Assembly: GCA_019400425.1 (NCBI GenBank)
Contig: JAFREE010000018.1
Location: 62,001 to 126,000 of the forward strand
DNA from: Hymenochaete sp. R1
Lineage: Eukaryota; Basidiomycota; Agaricomycetes; Hymenochaetales; Hymenochaetaceae
Length of the DNA stretch: 64,000 bases
Reading direction: 5' to 3'
The notes below the pieces were generated by a model, which worked only from the letters and a program-made list of their open reading frames with translations, did no database searches and had not been told where the DNA came from. Made by a program: the position numbers and the translations under genes. Below, piece after piece: positions 1-12,201 of the stretch; position 1 is the stretch's first letter, and every line of letters starts with the position of its first letter.

Positions 1-47
1 TGTACTGTACCAAAAAGAGGTCATCTAAACGAACGATATCTAACAGG

Positions 48-883
48 TGAACGACATGATGGGCATGCAGGCCTGCAATACGCAGAACCTGCCCGAGAAC
101 TATACGTTGAAATACTGTGCGTATATTGTGACCTTGTCATGATACCCAAAAGAGCTTATAGAAATGGTTGATCGTGTGTACTGTGCCAACTGCGAAAGCA
201 GATCTGTACCATATCATGTCCTGGCCTACGCTCTCGTTTGTGGCGGAAGACGAGAAGGGTCGCATCGTAGGCTACATCCTTGCCAAAATGTACGATAATA
301 CCCATTTCTTTCATTTCTCAAAGTCACGGAGCTGACTTTGTTATCGGAAATGTCTGATAGGGAAGATGACCTACAAGAAGGGGAGGAACCGCACGGGCAC
401 GTCACCTCCATCTCTGTCCTGCGAGGCTACCGCCGGCTCGGGATCGCGAAACGGCTCATGCTGCAAGCTCGTAAGTCCTGTTTCTGAACCCCCGTAAAAC
501 CTCTGCTCACGAACGCCTGCTTTCCGTCATCGTTAATCCACCCATGGAACTCGACTCGCCTCACCTTGCCTCGTTCGACTCTCCACGTACATCTACCTCA
601 CCCACTCGAAATAGAGGACCAAATGTCCACTGTGTACCGTGCATCGTACGTATCACTACATGTTCGCAGGTCCAACAAGGCGGCCATCGGATTATACCAA
701 AAGACATTGAAGTTCAAGGAGGACAAAATAGAGAAATCATATTGTGAGTACGCATGTCTTGCACTCTTTCACAGCATTTCGCACGGCCTTCGTAAAAGTC
801 TGCTGACTATGCCCTTTGAAATTTTAGACGCTGATGGTGAAGATGCGTATGCGATGCGGCTGAAGTTCGATCCGGCTTCATGA
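48..883 (+). CDS. NAA10: N-alpha-acetyltransferase NAA10 (ARD1), 5'-truncated by window edge
   Basis: Catalytic subunit of the NatA complex, which with NAA15 acetylates N-termini of nascent proteins at the ribosome. Five exons can be read: 48-~104 ([20 protein letters not shown]), ~203-~288 ([20 protein letters not shown]), ~361-471 ([20 protein letters not shown]), ~618-742 ([20 protein letters not shown]) and ~829-883 ([11 protein letters not shown] then stop). The RRLGIA stretch is the acetyl-CoA binding Q/RxxGxG/A loop of GNAT enzymes, and the C-terminal [11 protein letters not shown] block is typical of NAA10. The first exon with the start codon lies outside the window. The protein ends soon after the GNAT fold, so the acidic tail of animal NAA10 is absent. 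The family assignment is secure; exon edges are good to a few bases. Confidence 0.93.
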
Positions 884-1030
884 CGTGGGGGGCCATAGAT
901 TGCATAGGAGTGCTAGGTGTGTAAGGTACAAATGGTGTATACAATTCGTTCATCTGTTATACAAAAAAGTAGTATCTACGGTAATATAAATGGCAGTGTA
1001 AGCTTGAGGATCGGGGTCGCTTTCCTAAAT

Positions 1031-2554
1031 CTAAACACTTCCTTCCTTGAAGCTAATCTCTTCAGACGTCCGGCCTCTTGAAACAGCGACGGCTTCCCTG
1101 ATAATCTTTGCTGTCTCCAATCCCAGTGAGTAGTACGAGTCGTTCGTACCGGGCTCGAACATGCCTACATGAGCATCAACCTCGTTCTCGGCGAGATTGT
1201 TTTGACAAAGGGAGAAATGCGAAAGGAGGGTCTGGCTGGAGTTCGAGGGAGGGAGGACGATGAACGTTCGAGAGGTGGAATGCTCAGCATTCGGAGGAAG
1301 GGATGTATAAAAGCTTTAAAATGCCCAAATTAACAAGGAACTGAGCCACGACGGGAGAACAAAAAGAGAATACTCACTCTCGGAACCCAACTCCCAACAT
1401 CTCTTCGATCTCCACGAGCTTCCCAACACGCCCCTTCAACTTCTTCTCGTCCCACAACGTCCCAACATACTTCATATGATCCGTCGCCCACGTATACCCC
1501 TGCCCAATATCTTCCCTCTTATAATACGCAGCGCCAGCCGCCATACCACTCAGCACCAACCCACCAACGCCATACGCAACCGGGACAGCCCATTTCGTCC
1601 AACTAGAAGCAGAGTCGGAGACAGGCGAAGCTGTGATGGCTCCAGCAGGCTGCGTGGCGCTTGCTGATGTTGCAGGTGAAGAAGATTTGGAGAAAATGGC
1701 ACTGAGGGAGGTGGCGGCGTTTTTGGCGGTTTGGGCGTAGCTTAAGGCTTTGGTGGCGCTGTTCTTGAAGACGAAGGGGTGGAGTCCGAAGTACTTTTGG
1801 ATGTACTTTAGCTGGAACCGATATTAGGAATGCTTGCGCATGGACTCACGGGAGTGTCAAAAGCTATGCAGGCGATGATCCTAGGCCAAAGAGGAGCTCT
1901 CTCGTCAGGTCTGGAAGTGACCATACCGATGAGAGAATCTGCAGCGACGAGCCCTCCCATACTGAATAACACACGAATTCAACTCGGACCCAATCACTTA
2001 TAAGCCACGAAAGGCGTACCTGTGCCCACAGAGTATGATCTTCGCCTTCCCAGCACCCCCTCCACAACCATTAGCGTTCTCCCTCTCGACCGTTAACGTG
2101 GTCAGCCAATCCGCGAAGCGTTCCACGGCAGCGCTCTACGATCACCGTAAGCACCCATTACTGCGACAGCCCCGGCAGTGGCACGTACCAACTCTCCTTT
2201 CGTCTGTTAAGTCCTGTCAGCATACAGAAGACCCGGAGAAGCCACAGACAAACGCACCTCATACGCAGGGAACACGATCGACTCTACGACGACATTCGGT
2301 ATCGTCTCAGCAACGATATGCCGCAGCCGCTCAGGGAACTTCGCAAACGTCGTGTCTGTTCCCTTAAACCTATATACATACACGTTATGAGAGCTAAATT
2401 CTAAAATAATAATATAGTGAATGAAAATAAGAACGTACCCGTGAATGAAGACTATGAGAAGGAGTTCTGGTGGAAGCGTCGATGTCTCATTCGACGGGCA
2501 AGAACCGGGTGTGGACGATATTTCTCCTGTAGGTTGATCGTTATCGCTATTCAT
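1031..2554 (-). CDS. Alpha/beta-hydrolase family protein (DUF676-like serine hydrolase)
   Basis: Multi-exon gene read from ATG at 2554 to TAG at 1031-1033. The N-terminus is hydrophilic, then comes LLIVFIHG followed, after an intron, by FKGTDTTFAKFPERL: an oxyanion-loop region of an alpha/beta-hydrolase. Splicing out an intron near 2027-1970 joins AGKAKIILCGH to SMGGLVAADSLI, giving the nucleophile elbow GHSMGG with its catalytic serine. Further on there is a Ser/Ala-rich linker, a likely membrane helix (VAYGVGGLVLSGMAAGAAYY, near 1500-1580) and a conserved block around 1374-1490 (WATDHMKYVGTLWDEKKLKG). The last exon ends RTSEEISFKEGSV. By family such proteins are lipases or esterases; the substrate cannot be told. 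Exon borders in the middle are approximate. Confidence 0.8.
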
Positions 2555-3349
2555 GACCTATAATCTAGTTTCTATGGTAAACTCAAGGTCCTGATTTTGT
2601 CAAGTCGTTGGAAGAGAGGAAGTTGGAGGTACAGCTTCCGCACGCGCAGCACCGACGGACCGAGATCATCGGAGAATGCTATATTTAGAAATACAATTCG
2701 CACGCAGAATCCCGAGTTTCTCGGAGGGCTAGTGCTACTGTTGATGGCCCTTCGACTTACGAAACAAATACATTTACAGAAACCAAGTCCACGAATGAAC
2801 GATTTTCTGTTGCAAACATAGCAAACAACCTGGACTGAGGAAAGACCATCTAAATAATGGCTATTCAATAAAAGCTCTGATTTCTGTTACTATCGAAGAA
2901 CAACATTTTAAAACCTATAGTCCTCAAGGGGGAGAAGCAGAAACTCGGTGAAAAAAAGAAACGCAGCAGAAGAAGGGTATTCAATCGGCCGAATAAAGAT
3001 CGAAGGGAATTGACGGAGCTGGGTACGAACAAAGAGCGAGAGCTTATTTGCAAGAGAGGTAAGCGCAAGAATACGGCAAACCTAAGGATGCTAAATAAAA
3101 CCCAAAAGCACCGCGCGAAAGAGCTTAAAGGACGCCGGCGTCGCCAGGACGACCGCTCGGAAAGGTGAAAAGGGTACAGAAAAAGAGTAAAGGAGTGGAC
3201 AGTGGATGAAAGAGGCGTTACGCCATTTTCGTCCGCACATATTTAGTTGAGAGGGGTTGAGATCTACAGTATCGAGACTTATAATGCATCGTGTCCGCGG
3301 GTAAGAAAGAAAGAGGGAAAATTATAGCATAATAAAGGCGATGGGGGAT
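2555..3349. other. Intergenic region between convergent/tandem minus-strand genes
   Basis: Holds the promoter side of the hydrolase gene and the downstream side of the KRE6/SKN1-like gene. Only short unconserved open frames are present; no RNA gene or repeat was recognised. Confidence 0.6.
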
Positions 3350-5983
3350 TTAACACCCGTCGACCAGGGAGTTCCTCGGTATTAGTTGCTTGAAATCATC
3401 AACCCAGGTGGTGAGGTTTGGGTTTGTATAAGCTTCATTATATCTGCAATGATAATTAGCGTGAACGTTAGCACAAGGATATACTTAGCCGCAGACTTCG
3501 AGATACGTACGTCTCGATGTAATCCGCAGTTGGGAAGTCCTCTGGATCGCAGCCTACGTTCTTCTGTCCCTTTTTCTGATAAACACGTACATAGTCAATG
3601 AGCATCGTCGATGGGAACGGCAGTTGATCCAACTCGACAGTTTGGAAATTTGTCGACATGGCGAATTGAACGATAATATACTAGAAGACATGCGCAGGCC
3701 GAGTTAATAAAACAAAAGCCTGGCATTATGAACGATGTTAAAAAAGTAAACACACCATAGGTTCCTGAGGTACCGGACGAGAACTGATATTGACCCTATT
3801 GTCAGCCGCAAATCCCGCAGCCATGGCGGTCCAGGCATGTTTTTTGTTCGCAACCCAGAGGATGTATGCATTATCGAACCCCGGTTCATATTCAAATCCA
3901 TAAACGGAGAAACATCCACCAATAACGCCCGTATAACAGTTCTGATTTGTGTCCGTCACGACCGATGCCGCTTGTTCTGTTCATGGATTAGAAATTGCAC
4001 ACGAGGCACCAATGAAGGAGACTTACGGTAAACGCCACCTGTATAAGTGTTCATTTCAGTGATGCTGGGATCTTGGATGATCATATTTTCCGATGTGTTA
4101 AACCACATATAGCTTGAGAAAAAGATATTAATATCATCAGATTGTTTCAGATTTGGCTTGAACTCACGCATAGTTGAAAGGTGCCCATTGGCCACTCTGA
4201 CTCACTTGACCAACACTGTCAGTAATCTGAGCCTCCAAAATGTCAATTTCAGGAGCGCCTCGCCCGACATAGGTGCCATCTTCATGCTTCGGGCCGGGAT
4301 GGCTTTGTCCCTCGCAAGTGCAACGCGACAACCGCTGGCCGGGTAAGTAAGAGAGAACGCCGCCGTTGCCCGCATCACCGTCGACGGTGGCAAGATGAGG
4401 CTGTCCGTTGATAGTTTGGTTAGGCGCTGTTCCTACGTCGCAGGCGTCATACGTGTAAGGCCACATGCCATCCAAAGTCGCGCCATAACCAGCACGACCG
4501 AGGTTACCCATAGCAAACCTGGACAAAAAAGAGCATGAAATTGAATGAGACCACGATTCGGCCCGGGTGTAGTGATGTATGCTCACACCGATGGCCAGAA
4601 GCCGCTGTCGGTTATTCAATGGTGAGATCGCAAAAGAAGAGGGCTAGCAGCAACAGAAAAACGTACGTAACATCTGTCACGCCCGGAAGAGATGCGTTCA
4701 CTTCGATATAGCCTCCAGTGAAACAGAACTTATTCCAAGTCGTGATGTGACCAGACTGATAGTTTAAGCCGTGGGTCTCCTTCGCAGACATCGTGATTTG
4801 AAGCGCCTGTGATATTCATTTTGTGAGCATGGAATCACACTTCTTTACTGAAAAACTGCGCACTCCATTGACCGTGGTGACAGCCGCCGGGTCAAACCTT
4901 GGACAATGTTCAATGAAGGACATAAAATGTTCGAAAAGCAGCTAACCATTCCATATCATTTGTTGACCAGTAGTGCAAATCAACTGCTTCCCAGTAAGGA
5001 TCGTCGCCGGGATAAAAAGAACGACCCTCTTGATTAAACTCATCCGAAAAGACGAGTTCCATTTCGGTATTATCGTACCAACTCCCTTTCGTGTACGCTT
5101 CTGACGGAGTCTCTGCATCGATGAGACCGAAGTTGCCTAGTGATGGGATCTGTAGGATAAATTTTTTGTATATCAATAAGGGGGTCTGACCAAGAAATAC
5201 AAACATGCCTGGCCCGTGCCATTCGTCCCCCCAATGTTGAACCCTCCAAGATTTGATAATTGCTGCTTTGTAAAATGCGAGACCACTGGGTAACCGGCAC
5301 TTTGTAAACGAAATGAAATTATAAAGCAATACTGCAAAAAAAAAGAAGAAAGAAATTGGACCGTACAATAGTCCGAGGAGGCCAGCGATGAGAACAAACA
5401 AACAGCCTATATTCACAAGACCGCGCTGGGTAAGAGCGAGAGAGTCTCCTTTTAATTTCGTTTTAGCGTCGGGATTATGGAGATAATCATCATCTTCGAC
5501 AAGGTCCGGAGATAAATTCGCACCCCATTGCCTGGGATCGGCGGACAACGAGTACTACAAGGTCGCGAGAAACGGAAGTATACGTGGTGGCAGAAGCATC
5601 AGTGCATTTGGCAAGATAGGCACGATCAACCGATATCAATCGTATTTACCTTGTCCGTAACACGAGATTGTGAACCGACAGACTGACGATCTCCGTAAGG
5701 AGTGCCATTCTAAACATGATGTCAGTTGATTTTGAAGTGGAATCGTGAGGGCCGAAGAAGGAAGACAAACATAGTTATGAGTATCGAGCAAACTATTGTC
5801 GCTGCCCGATGAGTTCCTCTGTGGGTTGCCGGACCCCATGAACGCAGGAAAGAGCTTTTGACCTCGACTCCCTCCTTGCCCGGGAAGGAGAGAGACAGAA
5901 GAGCTGGACGGATACTGTTGTGGAGTGGGCAACCTTGATCCATAGTCAAACGGATCTTCGTGGCCTCGCGCCTGGTAGGCCAT
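3350..5983 (-). CDS. KRE6: KRE6/SKN1-family beta-1,6-glucan synthesis protein (GH16-like)
   Basis: Type II membrane glycoprotein needed for cell-wall beta-1,6-glucan. The ATG at 5983 gives a Ser/Gly/Pro-rich cytosolic tail ([20 protein letters not shown]), then a single membrane anchor near 5383-5440 ([16 protein letters not shown]), then a long lumenal domain. The lumenal part shows the family blocks [59 protein letters not shown] and [11 protein letters not shown]. The last is the GH16 ExDxxE catalytic signature with both glutamates and the aspartate kept. The C-terminal exons give [20 protein letters not shown] and end with [11 protein letters not shown]...GC and TAA at 3350-3352. At least ten short introns interrupt it. 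KRE6 and SKN1 are not separable by eye; the symbol stands for the family. Confidence 0.92.
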
Positions 5984-6458
5984 GATGAATGACCAGCAAC
6001 ACTACAGACGGTGTACTAGTACGCGCGCAGCTCAGAGCACAGAACCAAAGAACGTGGAGAAAATGAGAGAAAGGATGACGAGAAGATGGAGGTGAGAAGG
6101 GAAAGAGGAGGAAAGTGGAAAATAACGATGAGCGAATTTGAATAAGGGCGGGAATGGATGGCAGTTATTATGGCGACCGACGGTGAGAGAGCGGGGATCG
6201 TCTTCTCCCGCCGCAGTACAATATTGGCCCATCAGGTAAGCATTTATTTATAGACTCAATCAATTACAATTACCCGTTAGGATAGGCTTGTTTCTGGGTG
6301 GGTGGCTTCGAGAATATAGCCGGCATTTCCAGGATATCTTCGGGAAAACACAGTACAAGAAACGGAGAGTGTCGGTGGTCATGGCGTTGAATCATCATCA
6401 TCATCATCATCAGTTTATCAGTTCGAGTGTCAGCATCCAGTTTTGAGAACAGTCGTAA
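5984..6458. promoter_or_regulatory. Upstream region of the KRE6/SKN1-like gene
   Basis: Presumed promoter and 5' leader of the minus-strand gene starting at 5983. A purine-rich stretch (about 6045-6125) lies just upstream of the ATG, and an ATC trinucleotide run occurs at 6391-6411. No clear TATA element was seen. Confidence 0.4.
6391..6411 (+). repeat. (ATC)7 microsatellite
   Basis: Seven uninterrupted ATC units in non-coding DNA, just before the tandem duplication begins. Confidence 0.9.
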
Positions 6459-7941
6459 GCTGTTATTGTCACTTCACAAGCATTAAGTCCTTGTCTGTAT
6501 TTCGAGAAAACGAAGGTGTAATGTTCTGGAGAGCGAGGCCATAGTAGTAATAGTGAACGACAGCACCAGAAAGTCGACGCACAACATGATGGTCAAGTCC
6601 AACTAAGCGTAATGCCCTTTAAGGCAAGAAATTCTCACTACAAGCTCTCGCTGGCCACTACCATTATGATTATAATCCGAGTCCTTTCCTGTCCAACTTC
6701 TTTCAACCAACGGTGGATTCAATGATGCCACAACCGCGCACATGTTACATTCACTTCTTATCTGATTTAGACAAACCGATCGCCCGGAGGTATAAATATC
6801 AGAAATTCAAAGGCCATATGCTAGAATCATACGAAAGAACTCCGAGTCCATATCGATCTCTACAACCTCGAATCCCTGTTCGCCCTACGTTCCTCTCGCT
6901 CCTTCTTCTCCTTTCTTTCCAAATAGTCTGCAACAATGGCCATCGTTGTATCGTAGGTGAAATGGAGGGTCGGGCAAATCGGATACTGACTCCATCTGTC
7001 CTTGTTCTCCTTCCACACTAAAATATATCCGCCTAGACGCTTCAAGACATCATGTTCCGTGCCTGCGCGGGGGTCTATCGAAGGAGCCCCTGGTGCAGGC
7101 GCATCCCTGTCAAACAGCTGAGACAACCAACGAAGGTTTTCGTTATAATCGTTGACCGCAGTATTGTTGGTCGCTACTTTTGGCCACGCGGCCTTCATGG
7201 AATTCGTCGCGTACCATTCCCAAAGGTTCTTCTGAACCCTGCTCTCATCTAGTTCGTCGGTGCATTTCTTCTCCTTTACCAACCTCAGCTCTTCGGCCCA
7301 GAAGTCTCTCGAAGCTGCCAGTTGTTGCTTGGTGAACTTTCCACTGAAGTCGCACTCGCCGCGTTCCAACTCCCCGAGCTTCCGCTCGAAGACATTCTTT
7401 TTCTTCTCGAATAAGGATTCAGCAAGTTTGATACAGTCATCGGAAACTGCAGAACTTTTGATAGTCGCCGACAATCGGGTGCGTTCAATGTCACCAGTCT
7501 CGGCTTTGGTTTGAGTGAACAAAGCCGGCATTAGCACACGTGCTACAGACTAAGACTTCGCCCACCTACCAAGATAAGTTTCTGCAGCTTTGAGTCTGCT
7601 GTCTTTCGACTTCAACAAGATAGTCTCGGGAGAGTTGGTGGGATTGGAAGACATCTTAAATTTATAGTGTCATTCCGGTGGAAGTTTGTCGATTCCTTTG
7701 GATTTTATAGCGTTTCAGCAGCTGGAAAGTGGCGTCTCGGGGTTAAATATCTCGCGTTCGCCATCGCTTCACTTGCGACGATAGTGTCTCATTTGAGCGA
7801 GCATACGCTAAAACATTCTGTGGCAACGAATCGAACGCAATTCATCTTGCCCGCGTACCTGGCGAAGAACTGCAACCAGGGCGAGCTCGACTCACTTTCG
7901 CGAATCTGTAACTGAGACGAATCTTTAGACTCGGTAGTGCC
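6459..7941. repeat. Tandem segmental duplication, unit 1
   Basis: About 1483 bp repeated directly in 7942-9415. The unit starts at GCTGTTATTG and ends with CTCGGTAGTGCC. It contains one family W gene on the minus strand with its own 5' and 3' flanks, so gene and regulation were copied together. Identity is high also in non-coding parts, for example around 6770-6890 compared with 8238-8350. Confidence 0.88.
6860..7654 (-). CDS. Family W protein, copy 1 (unrecognised fungal family)
   Basis: Two exons, 7654-7570 and 7503-6860, joined by a 66-bp phase-1 intron (donor GTAGGT, acceptor AAAG), give 242 residues. The acceptor was chosen by alignment with copy 2 and keeps the frame. The protein is charged and helical-looking with no signal peptide or membrane segment. 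Recognisable blocks shared with the other family W members are an E-rich helix (FSGKFTKQQLAASRDFWAEE), a KNLWEWYATNSM block, and the C-terminal signature LGGYILVWKENKDRWSQYP then CPT, ending in a Lys/Glu/Arg-rich tail. I do not recognise the family, and function is unknown. It lies in the first unit of a tandem duplication and differs from copy 2 by many amino-acid changes without any frame break. Confidence 0.75.
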
Positions 7942-9415
7942 GCTGTTATTGCCACTTCACGAGCATCAGGTTCTTGTCTGTATTTTGAGAAAACGATGGT
8001 GTAGCGTTCTGGAGAGCGAGGTACTAGTGAAGACAACACCAGAAAGTCGACATGGTCAGGTCCAACTAAGCGTGATCCCTTTTATGGCAGGGAATTCTCA
8101 CTACAACTTGTACAAGCTCTCGCTGGCCCGAGTCCATCACGGACTGAGACCTTTCCTGTACCCCTTCTTCAACCAACGGTAAATCCAATGATATCACGGC
8201 CGTGTACATGGTACATCTACTTCTTATTCGATTTAGACAAGCCGATCGCCCGGAGGTATAAATATCAGAAATTCAAAGGCCATATGCTAGAATCATACAA
8301 AAGAACTCCGAGTCCATATCGATCTCTACAACCTCGAATCCCTCTTCGCCCTCAGTTCCTCTCGCTCTTTCTTCTCCTTCTTTTCCAAATAGTCTGCAAC
8401 AATGGCCATCGTTGTATCGTAGGTGAAATGGAGGGTCGGGCAAATCGGATAATGACGCCATTTGTCCTTGTTCTCCTTCCACACCAAAATGTGACTGCCC
8501 AGGCGCTCCAAGAGGTCGTCCTCCGTGCCTGCGTAGTGGTCTATTGAAGGAGCTCCTGGTGCAGGTGAATCGTTGTCAAACAATTGAGGCAACCAACGAA
8601 GGTTTTCGTTATATTCCCTGGTCTCAGCATTGGTGGTCGACTGTGATGGCCACGTGGTCATCATGGAATTCATCGCAAACCATTCCCAAAAGTTCTTCTT
8701 AACTCTGCTTTTATCTAGGTCACCAGTGCCTTTCTTCTCCTTCACCAGCCTCCGCTCTTCGGCCCAAAAGTCTCTCGCCGCTGCCAGCTGTTCCTTGGTA
8801 AACTTTCCGCTGAAGTCGCACTCGCCGCTCTCCAACTTCTCGAGTTTCTGCTCGTAGACTCTCTTTCTCTTTCCGAATGCGGATTCAGCGAGCTCGATGT
8901 CTCTATCGGAGATTGTGGAACCTTTGATAGCCACCGATAATTGGGGATTATCAATGCTACCAATCTTGGCTTTGGAGCGAGTGGCAAATTCGCCGTCAGC
9001 GCATATGCTACGTATTGAGAGATTTTCCACTTACCAAGGTAAGCTTCTGCAGCTTTGAGTTTGCTGTCTTTCGACTTCAAGAATATGGTCTCGGAAGACT
9101 TGGTGGGGCTGGAGGACATCTTGAGGTTACAGTACCGTTGCAGTGGAACTTTGCCAATTCCATTGCATTTTATAACGTTTCAGCCAGCAGCCGGGGGTGC
9201 CAGTGGCGTCTCGGGGTTAAACTTGGAGAATACGCTATCGCTTTACTTGCACCAACAATGTCTCATTCGAGCAAGGAAACGCTAGAACATTCTGTGGCAA
9301 CGAACCGAACGCAATTCATCTCACCCGCGTACCTGGCGAAGAACTGCAAGCAGGACGAGCTCGACTCACTTTCGCGAATCTGTAACTGAGATGAGTCATT
9401 AGCCTCGGTAGCGCC
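7942..9415. repeat. Tandem segmental duplication, unit 2
   Basis: Direct repeat of 6459-7941. It begins GCTGTTATTG at the exact junction with unit 1 and ends at CTCGGTAGCGCC. It carries family W copy 2. Confidence 0.88.
8326..9119 (-). CDS. Family W protein, copy 2 (unrecognised fungal family)
   Basis: Exons 9119-9035 and 8969-8326 (65-bp phase-1 intron at the same place as in copy 1) encode 242 residues, the same length as copy 1. The N-terminus MSSSPTKSSETIFLKSKDS matches copy 1 closely. The C-terminal signature reads LGSHILVWKENKDKWRHYP then CPT, followed by a KKEKKEREE tail. Differences from copy 1 are spread through the exons and the frame is intact, so both copies look functional. An alternative acceptor 40 bp upstream would shift the frame in one copy and was rejected. 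Function unknown. Confidence 0.75.
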
Positions 9416-10749
9416 TCCAAATCTTCTCCGAGAGCCTCTTCCTCCTCTCAATCTCGGTCTCCGAGAAAGTTCAAGTTACGCGTTTTTTTCGGTATCGAGA
9501 TTCACGGCTGTTGACGGCAGCCCCATATACTAGCGGTGTAAGCGTCGCTCTTCGCCGTAACTCAGTCGAGTGAGAAAACCGGACACCCGTTCATCTGCTC
9601 TGCGCCATTTGGTCGCATTGCTTGTGCGAGAAACTCCATCCATCTCCATTGCTTCTAAATAAATATCGTGATATGTACCGGACTTGTTCAATTGGTGAAC
9701 GAGGGCAGATTGCGATTGCTTCGTGCTTCGTGGATGTCCGTTGAATCTTCGGCTTTCCTCATCTACAGACAATTAGCTTACTGAGTCTTAAATGATTCAT
9801 AACATACATGTATATCTCCCTTCTGGCGTTTGCCTAGCTAAAGCTGAGTTTGAGTACCCGATTATAAATGGTTGACAATGTATGTCTCATGTCCTCTTCG
9901 GTGGCTTGAAGGCGATCATATTTGATCAAATCCGAATATTCTGAGGATTTTAAAGGTTTTGGAAAGCGTAATTAGCACTGGACGAAAACAACAGAGTAAA
10001 AGATGCGCATGCCTTTTGCGATGCAAGAACTTGCTCTTAATCAGTCGGACCAATCCACGCAATCTGCACACGTCCATAAGAGCCTGAATTATTGAGTTTC
10101 CAACATATTGTTCATACCGTGCCAGTTCAAAAACAAGCACGGTGAGCGGGTGAGACAGAAGCAGGAAGCCGAGCTGAATGGCGACGACAATTTTTTTGAG
10201 CGGAAGCAGAAAGTGGTAGGCGGTCGGATTGGCGGTGGTCATCGTCACCTCGTAGCCGAGACCGGGCGTCGCATCCACCACTTTCCCTTCCTCCCTCATC
10301 CATCGTCCGCGTCCCAGCATTGTGTCGATTGTTTGACCTGTTTGAGAGATGTATCTGGAAGAAACGCGACGCATCTCACGATAGGTGTATGGATGATTGA
10401 TTTGGCGAACGATGGTGCTCTCGATCGGACCCTCACCCCCTCCCGACCGACCACAGACACGCGACCCACGATCATGTCAAGATCTATTATCTGAATCGTA
10501 TACATCCTCAGGCTATCATCTTGAGACTTGTCCCTTGAAGCCAGACTGTCGCGGAGCAAAGTGGTTCCTTTCGTTTCCGCTCGGTAACACTTTGCATTGT
10601 GCTGGCATTCGACAAGCTGTTACCGTCAACCTCAAGCAGCTCATTTTCGGACGATAACTTCTTCACTCACCTCCACTCACCAAATTGTAATACACAACAT
10701 GAAGGGTATCCGAAGCATAGGACTTCCGACAGTGCATCACCTCGCGGCG
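9416..10749. other. Gene-poor stretch
   Basis: Short open frames on both strands (for example 9530-9772 minus, 9916-10374 minus) have no recognisable motif and no relative elsewhere in the window. I see no supported gene here. Confidence 0.5.
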
Positions 10750-11283
10750 GATTGTTAGTGTGTTCAGGGATGGATTCACGGTCCCCTCCCGCCAGTGAGG
10801 TGTGTTGACTGCTCTATATTCCTTCACCCCAGTATCAGCGCCAGTCTATTGACCTAGCTTCGTTCTAGTGCCTGGTCTGGAGTCTCTTGCAGCTCCAAGT
10901 AGACCACACGCGTCGTTAATTGGTTCAAGGAATTCGACGTTGGCTTTATCCTACGATAAAAGAAGATTTGCCTGCATTCAAAGGTGCTTTGTCAATTTCC
11001 TTGTCCCAATGAAGACTCACTAATCAGATGCTTCAGCCTTAACGCCAGGCGTGTATTTTCGTTCCGTCTCCGTATATTAGCATCTATTGGAACTCGCTTC
11101 GTCCGATGCATATCGTGGCGTTTTTGGTTATGGTTTCATATCTGCGCCCTCGACTGTCTTCTGTCTTCATACTTCCTACATACCTGAACACGCTTGAGAG
11201 GACTCTCGTAGAGTCGTCGAGTCTTGCTGCGAGGATTTAAGTGGATGATCATGGAGGTCAAAAGGTCTGTTAGTGGTTGTCGT

Positions 11284-11319
11284 TTAGGGTTAACTACTGG
11301 CTGACATACCCTAACCCTA
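11284..11319 (+). repeat. Telomere-like motif pair, copy A
   Basis: TTAGGGTTAA at 11284 and CCCTAACCCTA at 11309-11319 face each other about 15 bp apart. The same arrangement recurs in the other three copies of the repeat. Confidence 0.7.
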
Positions 11320-12201
11320 TTACCGCATTAGGTAGTCTCTCATTCCGTGTCACGAAACATTAGGGGTTGGTCGTCGCTGTGTCTGCTGTTGAAGGCTGTA
11401 CTCCTCGAAGACGGCTATAATGGCAACGTAATGGATAAACAGGCTGTGGTGATAGATGGTTTCAAGCTGGTTGGATCACTGAACGCCGACAACGGAAGCA
11501 AACGTGAAGCTTAGCGGAAGCATATTGCGCTTTGGCGACCGCAATGGCTTCGGATAGCCCTGGAAAGCCTGTGTTCTACTCCAGCAAGCAGTAAATACCA
11601 TTTTGAGACATCTCAGGGATCTTGGGACTTTGGGACGCGCTGCCTACGACCTCTGAATTTGAACTTGTAAGGTTGTCGAGGGAACACTCACTGTCAGTGA
11701 AGCTTCGCCAATACAGACGTAGTTCCTGGTCACGGTCGGACACCTGCTTCTGTGCTATCTACGTTTGCGCCTTCCAGGATGTAGAAGCTGCGTAACTCTT
11801 GCCTGCGAAACTCGAAGTGCCCTTGCTGATAACTACCGTTGTACTAAGATGTGGAGGGAAGGTAACAGGTTCAGAGGTCCGCGAAGTCGATTCAGGCGCT
11901 TGTTTCAAGTATCCACTCTTTTTCACGCTTGAAGCGCTGGTGTTGGTCGTTCTTCTCAGACGTAAGCTTCGTTGCGGTTCCGCAATTGATGATGAGAAAA
12001 TCGTACCCAACGAAGATAGCGTCGGCGACAGGTTCACAATACGGGCGAAGAAGCTGCTATCAAACGCGGCGATTCAGTCGCCTCGAACTTCTATGGATTA
12101 CGAAACGCGTGTGCTTTCGCGCGAACCAGGACTGAATTGAATAGGCGCTTTCTTGCCGGATACAACGCTCTTTTTCTTCCTCTTACTCTCGTCGTCAGGA
12201 C

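Noticed and set aside
6713..7021. Plus-strand frame reading DLDKPIARRYKYQKFKGHML, repeated at 8188-8547
   Set aside because: It occurs twice only because it lies in the tandem duplication; it is antisense to the 3' end of the family W genes.
9916..10374. 152-codon minus-strand frame with hydrophobic stretches
   Set aside because: No motif or relative; adjacent to repeat A and probably random.
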